This document shows positions 17,178 through 25,178 of a stretch of 64,000 nucleotides of DNA, piece after piece (within the stretch, counting starts at the first letter, position 1; each line of letters starts with the position of its first letter). Both the position numbers and the translations under genes were made by a program. Source of the DNA: JAWPMV01 sp039819665 (GTDB taxonomy: Bacteria; Bacteroidota; Bacteroidia; J057). Under the pieces are notes generated by a model. It saw only the letters and a program-made list of their open reading frames with translations. It was not told the DNA's origin and did no database searches. The stretch is from assembly GCA_039819665.1 (NCBI GenBank), contig JBCBRM010000005.1, positions 1 through 64,000 of the forward strand, in the 5' to 3' direction.

Positions 17178-20064
17178 CTAATAATTCTTTTTTTGATAGT
17201 TTTCCGTTATCTGAATAGGGGAGATGGGGGAGAAAATTGATGCGTCGAGGAATCTTGCGTTCTCCCAATTGGGATAAAAGAATCTGGCGCAATTCCGATC
17301 GAAAGGCAGCAGGATCATTCTCAGGATCTTTCAGGACAATACAGGCGGCTATCTTCTCTGCATCTTCTTCTTCGTATGCATAACAAAAGACATCTTCCAC
17401 CTTGTCCAGTGCTCCTATTACATCCTGGATTTCTTTGAGGTAAACGACTTCTCCACTAGAGATTTTTACGATATTTCTAATCCGACCTAAAAGTTGGATA
17501 TTTCCATTTTCTGTATATCGAGCCCTGTCATGGGTGTAAAACCAGCCATTCCGGATCACCTCAGTTGTTTTTTTAGGCATAGCCAGATAGCCCTGCATGA
17601 TATTTTCGCTATAAATCCGCAGTTCACCTTCTTCTCCTTTTGCTACCGGTTTTCCACTTTCATCGACAATTTGAGCAATGCAGTCAATAGGCTTTCCGAT
17701 ACTATCATTGAGTAAGTCTTCATCGAGCGGACTCTGAGAAATACAAATACCGGTGGTTTCAGTTAATCCGTAATAGTTGAGGATGTCCTTTCCAAAGGCA
17801 GTTTTAAAATCTTTTCTCAAGGATTGACTCAAAGCATTGCCTGTACAGATCAGACAACGAATGCTATCCAGCTGCCCTCTAATTTTTTCTGCATACTTGG
17901 CAAACTGATGGAGCAAAGCAGGATTACTACTCATGACTGTCGCCTTACTTTCCTCTACCGCCTCAGCGATCCCAAACAAATTCCCTATCAGCTTAGCTTG
18001 TGGGACGACGACACTTGCCCCGACATGTAAGGGAGCAATTATTGTATTTCTCAATCCACTCATGCTCTCCAGCCCTCCAATAGCAAAAAGTCGATCATCC
18101 TCTTCCCATTGAAAAGTTTCTGTTATGAGTCTGCCACTTCTGAATAGATTTCCATGAGAAAGCTGAACGCCTTTAGGCATACCCGTTGATCCGGAAGTGA
18201 AAAGAATGAAAGCTTCATCTGTAGCTTTTATTTCTACTTCTAAGACACTCTCTTCTTCAATTTCCTCTAACCAGTCTTCAAAGTAATTTGCATTTTCAGC
18301 CTGATCTTCTTCGTCAAAAAGGACAATTGAACATTCTCTGAAAAATGTCCCTTTTTCCCGATATACTTTTTCAGTCAGAAAAGCTGTTTTCGCAGAGGTG
18401 AGTGTCAGAATATGCTGGATGCTTTCCTCAGGTAAATGTCCGCCGATGGGAACAACTACTATCCCTAACTGCATACAGGCCCAACATAGCATAATAGCTT
18501 CCGTATGAGTATTCCCTGCGATGATAATCTTATCTCCTTTATTCAAACCAGATGATTGCAAGCCCAGCATAATCATTTCAACTACTTCTTCACAGTCTTC
18601 AAAGGTAAATTCACTTTCATCTTCCAGTGAGATAATGGCATGGTTTTCCGGAAAAGCTTTTACCACATGTTGCCAAAGAGATTTCAGGTTTTGCTTAGCT
18701 TTCGGAACCAAATATTCCTGAGACATGAGGTGGTATTGCAAACGAGTAGCTTCTCTGGAAACCGGAAGAACCTGTAGCATCCCGAGCTTTTCGAGTTTCG
18801 CCAATTCTGCATGTAATTCTTCTGGACTACAACCTAGACGCTCTTGCATCTCTTTCACCGAATAAGCATGTGTAGCCAAATAGGTGATTTGGGTAGCGAG
18901 GAGAGAAAGTTCCTGATTATCTAAGGCTTTTATCCGTTCAATATAAATGGGGTGTCGGTCTAGTAAATAGCCGACAGATCCATTCAGATAGTCATGATCT
19001 ACCCGAACTTTCTGATGATGAAGATCAATGTTCAGCAATAAATTTATGATGACAAAGCAATCATCAATCGTATCTAAATCATTCATGGAGAAGGCAGATA
19101 AATTTTCTCCTCTCCAGGCCTTAGGTAGAACAGCAATCAGCGAATTGTAGTCTTTCTGATCAGGGGTAGAAAGCAGAGGAATTTCTTCCTGTGCATGGAT
19201 CTCATTTGCGGCAAACAAATAGGGTTCAGAAAAAACATATCCTTTCCAATTGCTATCGGTGGGAAAATTGGAAAAAGCACGATCATAGTCCATACCATGC
19301 ATTTGCTTACATCCTCTTTCAAACCAGGGATCAGGTTCGTTATTGGTGAGATGGACATGGGGAAAAATGATAGCTCCATTATCCTTTACTACCCGCATCA
19401 ATTCCTTGAGCAATAAACCCTGATTGAAGCGATGAAAAGTGTCAAGACCCACTGAAAAGGCAATGCTATTGTCTGCGAGGGGTAAAGGCTCATCCAAGTC
19501 GCAAAACATCACTCGGACATTATCTCTTTCTTGTAGCCAGAAATTATATCCTTTGTAGCCTAGCACATCTTTATTCCCTTCCCAGGTGGTAAGAATTTCA
19601 TTATCTGGAAAAAGTCCGGCTAATAAAGCAGTTATCCAACCAGAACGATCCCAAAGATTAAGGATGGCATCTCCTTTCTGTACCGTAGCCCTCAGTTTCT
19701 TGAAGAATGGATATAAGGCCTTGGACGCTTCATTGAAGGGTTGAAAGCAGGCATACATATCATAATTGGGGCGTCGTGCTTTCTGTTGCAAAAATATTTC
19801 ATACTGCATTGGGTCTCCCAGCAGCTTTTCCAGTTTTTGGAATTTTTCCTCCAATATCTGGCCGGGAAATATATCGGATTCATTAAAAAAGTAAAGTTTG
19901 TCAAGAATGGGCACAAAATGAGGATGGTTCTTCCCTTGCAGGAAGTTGCGCATTTTTCCATCAATCGCTTTAGATTGATGCGCATAGAGGGCGTTCAGCA
20001 TACTGTCAATACTTAGACGTTCAATGGCATGAGAAAAGAGCAGCAAGCAATAAAATTTATCCAA
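17164..20064 (-). CDS. Methyltransferase-like / winged-helix-like / adenylation tri-domain protein
   Basis: A 966-residue protein. Residues about 110-270 look like a class I methyltransferase fold (I-L-N-L-W-D-R-S-G-W-I-T; L-P-L-A-D-N-S-I-A-F; V-V-K-D-N-G-A-I-I-F), but the SAM-binding glycine motif is degenerate, with W-D-R-S-G where D-x-G-x-G is expected, so activity is doubtful. A short helical segment near 400-440 (Y-S-V-K-E-M-Q-E-R-L-G-C-S-P-E-E-L) resembles a winged helix. From about 480 to the end is a complete AMP-forming domain (F-T-S-G-S-T-G-M-P-K-G near 622; N-Y-Y-G-L-T-E-T; C-terminal N-G-K-L-S-K-K-E-L), with T-H-D replacing the usual T-G-D. It has no carrier domain and may load the carrier of the next gene or a second substrate. 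Confidence 0.8.
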   Translation of the reverse strand: MDKFYCLLLFSHAIERLSIDSMLNALYAHQSKAIDGKMRNFLQGKNHPHFVPILDKLYFFNESDIFPGQILEEKFQKLEKLLGDPMQYEIFLQQKARRPNYDMYACFQPFNEASKALYPFFKKLRATVQKGDAILNLWDRSGWITALLAGLFPDNEILTTWEGNKDVLGYKGYNFWLQERDNVRVMFCDLDEPLPLADNSIAFSVGLDTFHRFNQGLLLKELMRVVKDNGAIIFPHVHLTNNEPDPWFERGCKQMHGMDYDRAFSNFPTDSNWKGYVFSEPYLFAANEIHAQEEIPLLSTPDQKDYNSLIAVLPKAWRGENLSAFSMNDLDTIDDCFVIINLLLNIDLHHQKVRVDHDYLNGSVGYLLDRHPIYIERIKALDNQELSLLATQITYLATHAYSVKEMQERLGCSPEELHAELAKLEKLGMLQVLPVSREATRLQYHLMSQEYLVPKAKQNLKSLWQHVVKAFPENHAIISLEDESEFTFEDCEEVVEMIMLGLQSSGLNKGDKIIIAGNTHTEAIMLCWACMQLGIVVVPIGGHLPEESIQHILTLTSAKTAFLTEKVYREKGTFFRECSIVLFDEEDQAENANYFEDWLEEIEEESVLEVEIKATDEAFILFTSGSTGMPKGVQLSHGNLFRSGRLITETFQWEEDDRLFAIGGLESMSGLRNTIIAPLHVGASVVVPQAKLIGNLFGIAEAVEESKATVMSSNPALLHQFAKYAEKIRGQLDSIRCLICTGNALSQSLRKDFKTAFGKDILNYYGLTETTGICISQSPLDEDLLNDSIGKPIDCIAQIVDESGKPVAKGEEGELRIYSENIMQGYLAMPKKTTEVIRNGWFYTHDRARYTENGNIQLLGRIRNIVKISSGEVVYLKEIQDVIGALDKVEDVFCYAYEEEDAEKIAACIVLKDPENDPAAFRSELRQILLSQLGERKIPRRINFLPHLPYSDNGKLSKKELLDALQ

Positions 20065-20191
20065 ATACTATACCCTTCTTTATCAACTGAGATATTTAGG
20101 TTATGTCTCTGGAGTTTCCGTTAAATAAATAATTGACAGGCATGCTAGGAACATGCTTTGCCTTGCTGGTAGAAAATACTGTATGGATGGT

Positions 20192-20869
20192 CTAATTTAT
20201 AGGGTTGGCCCAGTAAACTCTGGTTTCGAAAGCTCCACCAGGAATTACCCGATCCAGTTTCACCCAACTTTGTGCCTCAAATACTTCTTTGTGTACAGGC
20301 ATATAATAGATAATCTGTATGCTACGAGGATTTCTTTGCAGGGAGTCCTCAATGTTCCCTAAAACAGTATGTAGCACATCGGCAGGAAAAGGGTGGAAGA
20401 GATAATAATGTGTGAAACTATCTATATCATGAAAGTTCCGGGCATCAGACTCATAAATGGTGAGATGTTGACTTTCCAAGAGGAGAAAGTTCTTTTTGGC
20501 TATACTTACCAGAAAAGGGGATACTTCAACACCCACGACCTCTTCAAAACCAAATTCATCCAAGATCAACATAGCGGCTCCCTTACCTGCCCCATAATCA
20601 AGAATACGGTCTGTAGAACGAATTTTTAACTGGGTGAAAGTCCTTCTTAAATCCTTACGCTCACTAGGTGCGTAATAAATCTCTTCCCCAAATTCTTCCA
20701 GTCCCAGCGTTTTATTGTCTACAGAAGGAGTGATATCAAGCCCAGCAAATTTCTCCCGGAGAATCCTAAGATTCCGGCTGATCTTAGCAAGTATATTTTG
20801 GGAGCTATAATGGTCCAGGGCCTTATTCATACCATATCTTGAATACTCAATCAAGAAAAAAAAATCCAA
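20192..20869 (-). CDS. Class I SAM-dependent methyltransferase
   Basis: A 225-residue protein with a well-formed SAM motif (R-I-L-D-Y-G-A-G-K-G-A-A) near residue 90, a following acidic loop (V-V-G-V-E-V-S-P-F), D-A-R-N-F, and a central strand Y-Y-L-F-H-P-F-P. The H-P-F-P is in the motif IV position and resembles small-molecule or protein methyltransferases rather than DNA N6-adenine enzymes. It is on the same strand as the Dlt-like operon and 127 bp upstream of it, so it may be the first gene of a long transcript; I cannot see a promoter that settles this. Substrate unknown. The 221 bp before it separates it from the divergent YciI gene. Confidence 0.8.
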   Translation of the reverse strand: MDFFFLIEYSRYGMNKALDHYSSQNILAKISRNLRILREKFAGLDITPSVDNKTLGLEEFGEEIYYAPSERKDLRRTFTQLKIRSTDRILDYGAGKGAAMLILDEFGFEEVVGVEVSPFLVSIAKKNFLLLESQHLTIYESDARNFHDIDSFTHYYLFHPFPADVLHTVLGNIEDSLQRNPRSIQIIYYMPVHKEVFEAQSWVKLDRVIPGGAFETRVYWANPIN

Positions 20870-21090
20870 CTCAACAAATTATATAACTGACTATATAGGA
20901 ATTTTTATATAATCTCAGCCAATATGAATTCCAATTTCCCTACTATCTAATATAAAAAAGCTCTGGCTTTGTAGCGCAATTGTTAGGAGAATTAGCAAAT
21001 TAAAAAAAAATATTTCTTCCATGTCCTATTGCTCGAAACTCATTCGTCAATAGGTAGAATTTTAATAATAAACCTTTTAAAAAAAGAACA

Positions 21091-21438
21091 ATGAAAGAAT
21101 TTATGATGCTTTTCCACCATGTACCTAGCTCCGATTATCAACCTTCTCCTGAAGACATTCAGGCTGAGATCAAAAAATGGCAAGACTGGATTGGGGACAT
21201 CGCAAGTCAAGGCAAATTTGTTAGCACCAACCAACTAGCACCAGAAGGAAAGACCATGACATCAGATCATGTGGTTACAGATGGACCCTATGCCGAAGTA
21301 AAAGAAATCGTAGGTGGAAATATTATCATCAAAGCCAATGATTTTGAAGACGCTTTAGAAATCGCAAAAGGATGCCCGGTATTAGCATACCCCACCTCCA
21401 AAGTTGAAATCCGACCTATTATGCAAATCAATGTTTAG
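21091..21438 (+). CDS. YciI/DGPF-domain protein
   Basis: A 115-residue YCII-related protein beginning M-K-E-F-M-M-L-F-H-H and containing D-G-P-Y-A-E-V-K-E-I-V-G-G, the DGP[FY] motif of the family. DGPF proteins are small ferredoxin-like-fold proteins repeatedly encoded next to ECF42 sigma factors, often as their targets, which fits the sigma gene two positions downstream. Enzymatic activity is not established. It starts a cluster of three same-strand genes (36-bp gap to the next). Confidence 0.92.
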   Translation: MKEFMMLFHHVPSSDYQPSPEDIQAEIKKWQDWIGDIASQGKFVSTNQLAPEGKTMTSDHVVTDGPYAEVKEIVGGNIIIKANDFEDALEIAKGCPVLAYPTSKVEIRPIMQINV

Positions 21439-21474
21439 TCCCTCACAATTTCACACTCACACATAAAAAATATC

Positions 21475-21927
21475 ATGGAAGATATATTTAACACAGAAAC
21501 TATAGAAGGTTTCAAAAAGCGAATTCAGAATCTGGATGAAACTGCAGCTGCAAATTGGGGCAAGATGGATCTTTATCAAATGCTTAAGCACTGCACCGAA
21601 AATGATCGTATGCTTTTGCGGGAAAAAAGCTATAAACGTTTGTTTATCGGTCGATTATTTGGGAAACTGGCCCTCAAATCAAATATTAAAGATGATAAAC
21701 CACTAAAAAAGAATGGTGCTACTCATCCGGAGCTTGTCATCACAGAGAGTGGGGATATCTCCCGGCAAAAGCAAAACTGGATTGAGTTGCTGGATAAATA
21801 TCCTGCTATGGCTCAGGAAGCTTACCAGGATTTTATTCATCCCTTCTTTGGTAAAATGGATCGAAATCAGGTCAGCAGATTTGCCTATAAACATATCGAT
21901 CACCACCTGAGACAATTTGGTGTGTAA
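21475..21927 (+). CDS. DUF1569 (DinB-like) protein
   Basis: A 150-residue helical protein whose opening (F-K-K-R-I-Q-N-L-D-E-T-A-A-A-N-W-G-K-M-D-L-Y-Q-M-L-K-H-C) and ending (Y-K-H-I-D-H-H-L-R-Q-F-G) are typical of DUF1569, a DinB-related family. His residues in H-C-T-E-N and H-I-D-H-H occupy metal-ligand positions. It overlaps the ECF42 sigma gene by one base, indicating translational coupling, so it is likely part of that stress regulon. Reaction unknown. Confidence 0.85.
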   Translation: MEDIFNTETIEGFKKRIQNLDETAAANWGKMDLYQMLKHCTENDRMLLREKSYKRLFIGRLFGKLALKSNIKDDKPLKKNGATHPELVITESGDISRQKQNWIELLDKYPAMAQEAYQDFIHPFFGKMDRNQVSRFAYKHIDHHLRQFGV

Positions 21928-23159
21928 TGCAAGAGAAAGAGCTCATACCACACTTATTCCGAACAGAGTACAGCAAATTGGTTGCTGTTCTCTGTAAGGT
22001 TTTTGGTTTGACGCATATTGAGTTGGCTGAAGACATCGTCAGCGATACCTTTCTGTTGGCGAGCGAAAGCTGGGAAAAAAACGGAATTCCTGATAAGCAG
22101 CTTGCATGGCTTTATACAGTTGCCAAAAACAGAACCCGGGATTATTTGCGGAGGAATAAAACTCTCCAGGAAAAAATCCTCCCAAATCTTCGGGAAGATC
22201 AGGAAGAAAGTTATGAGATTGGTCTGGATATGAGTGAACAGAATATCCAGGATAGTATGTTACGAATGATCTTTGCGGTATGTCATCCCCGGCTAAGCAA
22301 GGAAAACCAGGTCATCCTCAGCTTAAGAATTCTTTGTGGATTCGGGATAGAGGAAATTGCACATGCGCTGTTAGCTCAAAAGGCTAGCATCAACAAACGT
22401 TTATATCGGGCCAAAAAGTCTTTAAGAGACGAAAAAGTTGATTTGGTTTTTCCTACTGGAGATATTTCTGAAAGACTAGACAGCGTATTGACCAGCCTTT
22501 ACCTATTGTTCAATGAAGGCTACTATTCAAATTCAGGAGCTGAGAATTTCCCTATAAAGAAGGACCTCTGCCTGGAAGCGATGCGTCTGGTCCTCTTACT
22601 ACTCCAACATAAAGGGACCGCTCGGCCTCAGGTTTTTGCCTTGCTGGCTTTGATGTGTTTTCAGGCATCCAGATTAGAAGCTCGAAGAGGAAGCTCTGGT
22701 GAACTGCTATTGTATGAGGAGCAAAATCGCTCTCTTTGGAATCAGGAACTTATTCAAAAAGGGGAAGACTACCTCAATCTTTCATCGGGAGGGGATAACT
22801 TGAGTAAGTATCATTTGGAAGCTGCCATCGCCTACTGGCATACGGTAGAGTCTGATGAAGAAAAATGGGAAAATATCCTTCAGCTCTACAACTACCTACT
22901 CCAACTGGAATACTCCCCGATTACAGCCCTTAATAGAACCTATGCATTGGCTAAGGCCAATAAGCCAGAAGAGGCACTGAAACTTGCAAAAAAACTGGAA
23001 GTTCCTCAGAAGCATTTGTACCATGCTTTGTTAGGGGATCTCTATATCATGTGTGGGGATAAAAAAGAAGGCAAAGCTCAATGGGAAATGGCTTTTTCTT
23101 TAGCCAAAAGCCAGGAGGAAAAGAATCTCATCATGCGAAAGATTCAAAGCCTGAACTAG
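21927..23159 (+). CDS. ECF42-type RNA polymerase sigma factor with C-terminal TPR-like extension
   Basis: A 410-residue protein. Residues 1-165 hold sigma regions 2 and 4 (L-A-E-D-I-V-S-D-T-F-L-L-A; then G-F-G-I-E-E-I-A-H-A-L-L-A-Q-K-A-S-I-N-K-R). The remaining 240 residues are the DUF6596/TPR-like extension (L-T-S-L-Y-L-L-F-N-E-G-Y-Y; A-L-L-A-L-M-C-F-Q-A-S-R-L-E-A-R) that defines ECF42. These factors lack a membrane anti-sigma partner; the C-terminal extension is believed to control activity, and the targets are usually the neighbouring DGPF genes, present here at 21091. It converges on the response-regulator gene with a 4-bp overlap. Confidence 0.93.
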   Translation: MQEKELIPHLFRTEYSKLVAVLCKVFGLTHIELAEDIVSDTFLLASESWEKNGIPDKQLAWLYTVAKNRTRDYLRRNKTLQEKILPNLREDQEESYEIGLDMSEQNIQDSMLRMIFAVCHPRLSKENQVILSLRILCGFGIEEIAHALLAQKASINKRLYRAKKSLRDEKVDLVFPTGDISERLDSVLTSLYLLFNEGYYSNSGAENFPIKKDLCLEAMRLVLLLLQHKGTARPQVFALLALMCFQASRLEARRGSSGELLLYEEQNRSLWNQELIQKGEDYLNLSSGGDNLSKYHLEAAIAYWHTVESDEEKWENILQLYNYLLQLEYSPITALNRTYALAKANKPEEALKLAKKLEVPQKHLYHALLGDLYIMCGDKKEGKAQWEMAFSLAKSQEEKNLIMRKIQSLN

Positions 23160-23872
23160 AATTGCCCTTTCAGATACTCAATGACTGATTTTTTATAGCT
23201 GGCTCCAATTGGGATTTCGATATCTCCAATCTCTATATCATGGTGGGTAAAAGCTGAAATCATCGAACTATTGACTATATAGGAACGATGGATGCGCACA
23301 AATGCTTCCGGCAACAACTTTTCGTAGCGGCTGATGGTATCCTTGGAAATGATATTTTTGCCGGTCGTATGAATGCGAACATAATCCTTGACACTTTCTA
23401 TGTAAAGGATTTGATCTAGATAAACCTTTACATGCTTTTTGTCTGCATATACATAGATGGAGCCCCGGGGTTTTTCCACCTGATCACTGATTTCTCTTAC
23501 CTCTTCCTTCTGGTTCAATTTCAGGTACTTATTGACGGATTTGAAAAAGCGGCCGAAAGAAATGGGCTTTAATAAATAATCCAACACTTCTATTTCATAA
23601 CCTTCGATCGCATACTCCCTGAATGCCGTCGTTAGAATAACTTGAGGAGGATTGGAGAGTGAACGAATAAATTCAATTCCATTCATTTGAGGCATTTCCA
23701 CATCCAGAAAAATGAGATCAACTGGTTCTCGATTCAGGATTTCAAAAGCTTTCATCGTATCATGACAACAGGCTACAAGACTTAGCTGAGGAATTTGTTT
23801 TACATAATCCTCTACTACCTCAGCTGCGAGAGGTTCGTCATCAACAATCAAGCATTTAATGGGGCTCTTCAT
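23156..23872 (-). CDS. LytTR-family response regulator
   Basis: A 238-residue two-domain regulator: receiver at 1-120 with acidic pocket D-D-E and phospho-acceptor Asp57 (I-F-L-D-V-E-M-P-Q-M-N-G), and a LytTR DNA-binding domain at about 140-238 (Y-I-E-S-V-K-D-Y-V-R-I-H; R-I-H-R-S-Y-I-V-N). It should bind direct repeats upstream of target genes when phosphorylated by the sensor encoded 9 bp upstream in the same operon. Targets are not evident; the divergent ankyrin/serine hydrolase pair beyond the kinase is a candidate. Confidence 0.95.
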   Translation of the reverse strand: MKSPIKCLIVDDEPLAAEVVEDYVKQIPQLSLVACCHDTMKAFEILNREPVDLIFLDVEMPQMNGIEFIRSLSNPPQVILTTAFREYAIEGYEIEVLDYLLKPISFGRFFKSVNKYLKLNQKEEVREISDQVEKPRGSIYVYADKKHVKVYLDQILYIESVKDYVRIHTTGKNIISKDTISRYEKLLPEAFVRIHRSYIVNSSMISAFTHHDIEIGDIEIPIGASYKKSVIEYLKGQF

Positions 23873-23881
23873 ATTTTGTGT

Positions 23882-24964
23882 TTAAAGGTCTATGCGTAAT
23901 TCTACCCGATAGGAATCCTTTTGATCTTCTATGATCATTTTATGTCGATCTGGATATTGTAAACTCAGCTGCCTTTTCAAATTTTTTATACCGATTCCTT
24001 TTCCTCCTGAATCTCTGGAAGAAAGAACCTTTGATTTGGTATTGAAAACTTCGAAGTAAAGAGCTTTGTCGGTGAGTTTGAGGTTTATTCGAATTAAAGG
24101 CTCACTATCTTTGGTGGTCATCACATATTTAAAGGCATTTTCCACCAAACTTATCAGTAAAAGAGGAGCAATTTCAACTTCGGTATCATCTATTTCCTGA
24201 TCCAGCAAAATCATCAAGCTGTCTTTGTAACGTAAGGTCTGAAGATCCGCATAGCTTTCTATCAATTCCCATTCTTTTATGATAGGTACTCTTGGCTGAT
24301 TGCATTCATAGATCGTATAATCCAAAATCTCTGATAGCTTCATGACCATATCGGCCGTTTGCTGAGATCCACTCTTGGCCAATGCATAGATATTATTGAG
24401 GGTATTAAAGAGAAAGTGCGGATTCATCTGTGCCTTGAGGAAATTGAGTTCCGCCATGCTTTTTTCCCGTTCAAGGCTAATGAGTTTATTTTCCTGCTGG
24501 AATCTTTCTTTCATTATTTTTAAGAGAAATAGCAAAACAGCCGGTAGATAAACCGAGACCATATATACTTTAATCAGATACCCAGCATCAGTTACCACCT
24601 CCCATATCGATTCATCATAGCTTTCAAAATTGATCAGGGGTTCTGCGATATGGATAACCGCAAGGCGAGCTAATGCAGAAAGGCCATAGGCTATTACAGC
24701 CAGAATCAGTAAAAATAAAAGCCAACGTCTGTTGTACAGAAGTCTCGGGATGAGAAAGTAGATCAGAGAATAAGCTGCTAACATCTGTACAGGCATAAGA
24801 CTGAGCATATTGATCAGATTATCCTTAAAACTACTGCCTAGAAGGCTGCCATGATAAGCCAATAAAAGGATGATAAGTACCCAAAAACCCAGATGATAAA
24901 CGAATCTGGGTATGGATTCGATCCTGGCCATATTCGGGCTTTGAATGGAAAGTGGGTAAGCCAT
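23882..24964 (-). CDS. LytS-like sensor histidine kinase
   Basis: A 360-residue sensor with four predicted membrane helices in the first 150 residues, a short coiled coil (about 155-172) and a His_kinase domain with phospho-acceptor His183 in Q-M-N-P-H-F-L-F-N-T-L-N-N. A HATPase_c region follows (L-V-E-N-A-F-K-Y-V; G-G-K-G-I-G-I-K-N-L). There is no large periplasmic sensor domain, so the signal is probably sensed in or at the membrane. It pairs with the LytTR regulator 9 bp downstream. Confidence 0.94.
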   Translation of the reverse strand: MAYPLSIQSPNMARIESIPRFVYHLGFWVLIILLLAYHGSLLGSSFKDNLINMLSLMPVQMLAAYSLIYFLIPRLLYNRRWLLFLLILAVIAYGLSALARLAVIHIAEPLINFESYDESIWEVVTDAGYLIKVYMVSVYLPAVLLFLLKIMKERFQQENKLISLEREKSMAELNFLKAQMNPHFLFNTLNNIYALAKSGSQQTADMVMKLSEILDYTIYECNQPRVPIIKEWELIESYADLQTLRYKDSLMILLDQEIDDTEVEIAPLLLISLVENAFKYVMTTKDSEPLIRINLKLTDKALYFEVFNTKSKVLSSRDSGGKGIGIKNLKRQLSLQYPDRHKMIIEDQKDSYRVELRIDL

Positions 24965-25178
24965 GAATGCAAAATACAGCCAAAATAGCTTATGTTTTTA
25001 CTTTGTCGACGAATGCAGGGATTATGACAATGAAAAGCTGTATTCTTGAGTTGAAGATACTTCGTCCCCACAAAATGCCTGTCTATCGATGGCGGAACCG
25101 CCTTGATCTTATTTCTCCCATTCTTACTAAATCATACTGCATCTTTGAATCGTAGCTCAATTCAAAAAACTATAAAAA

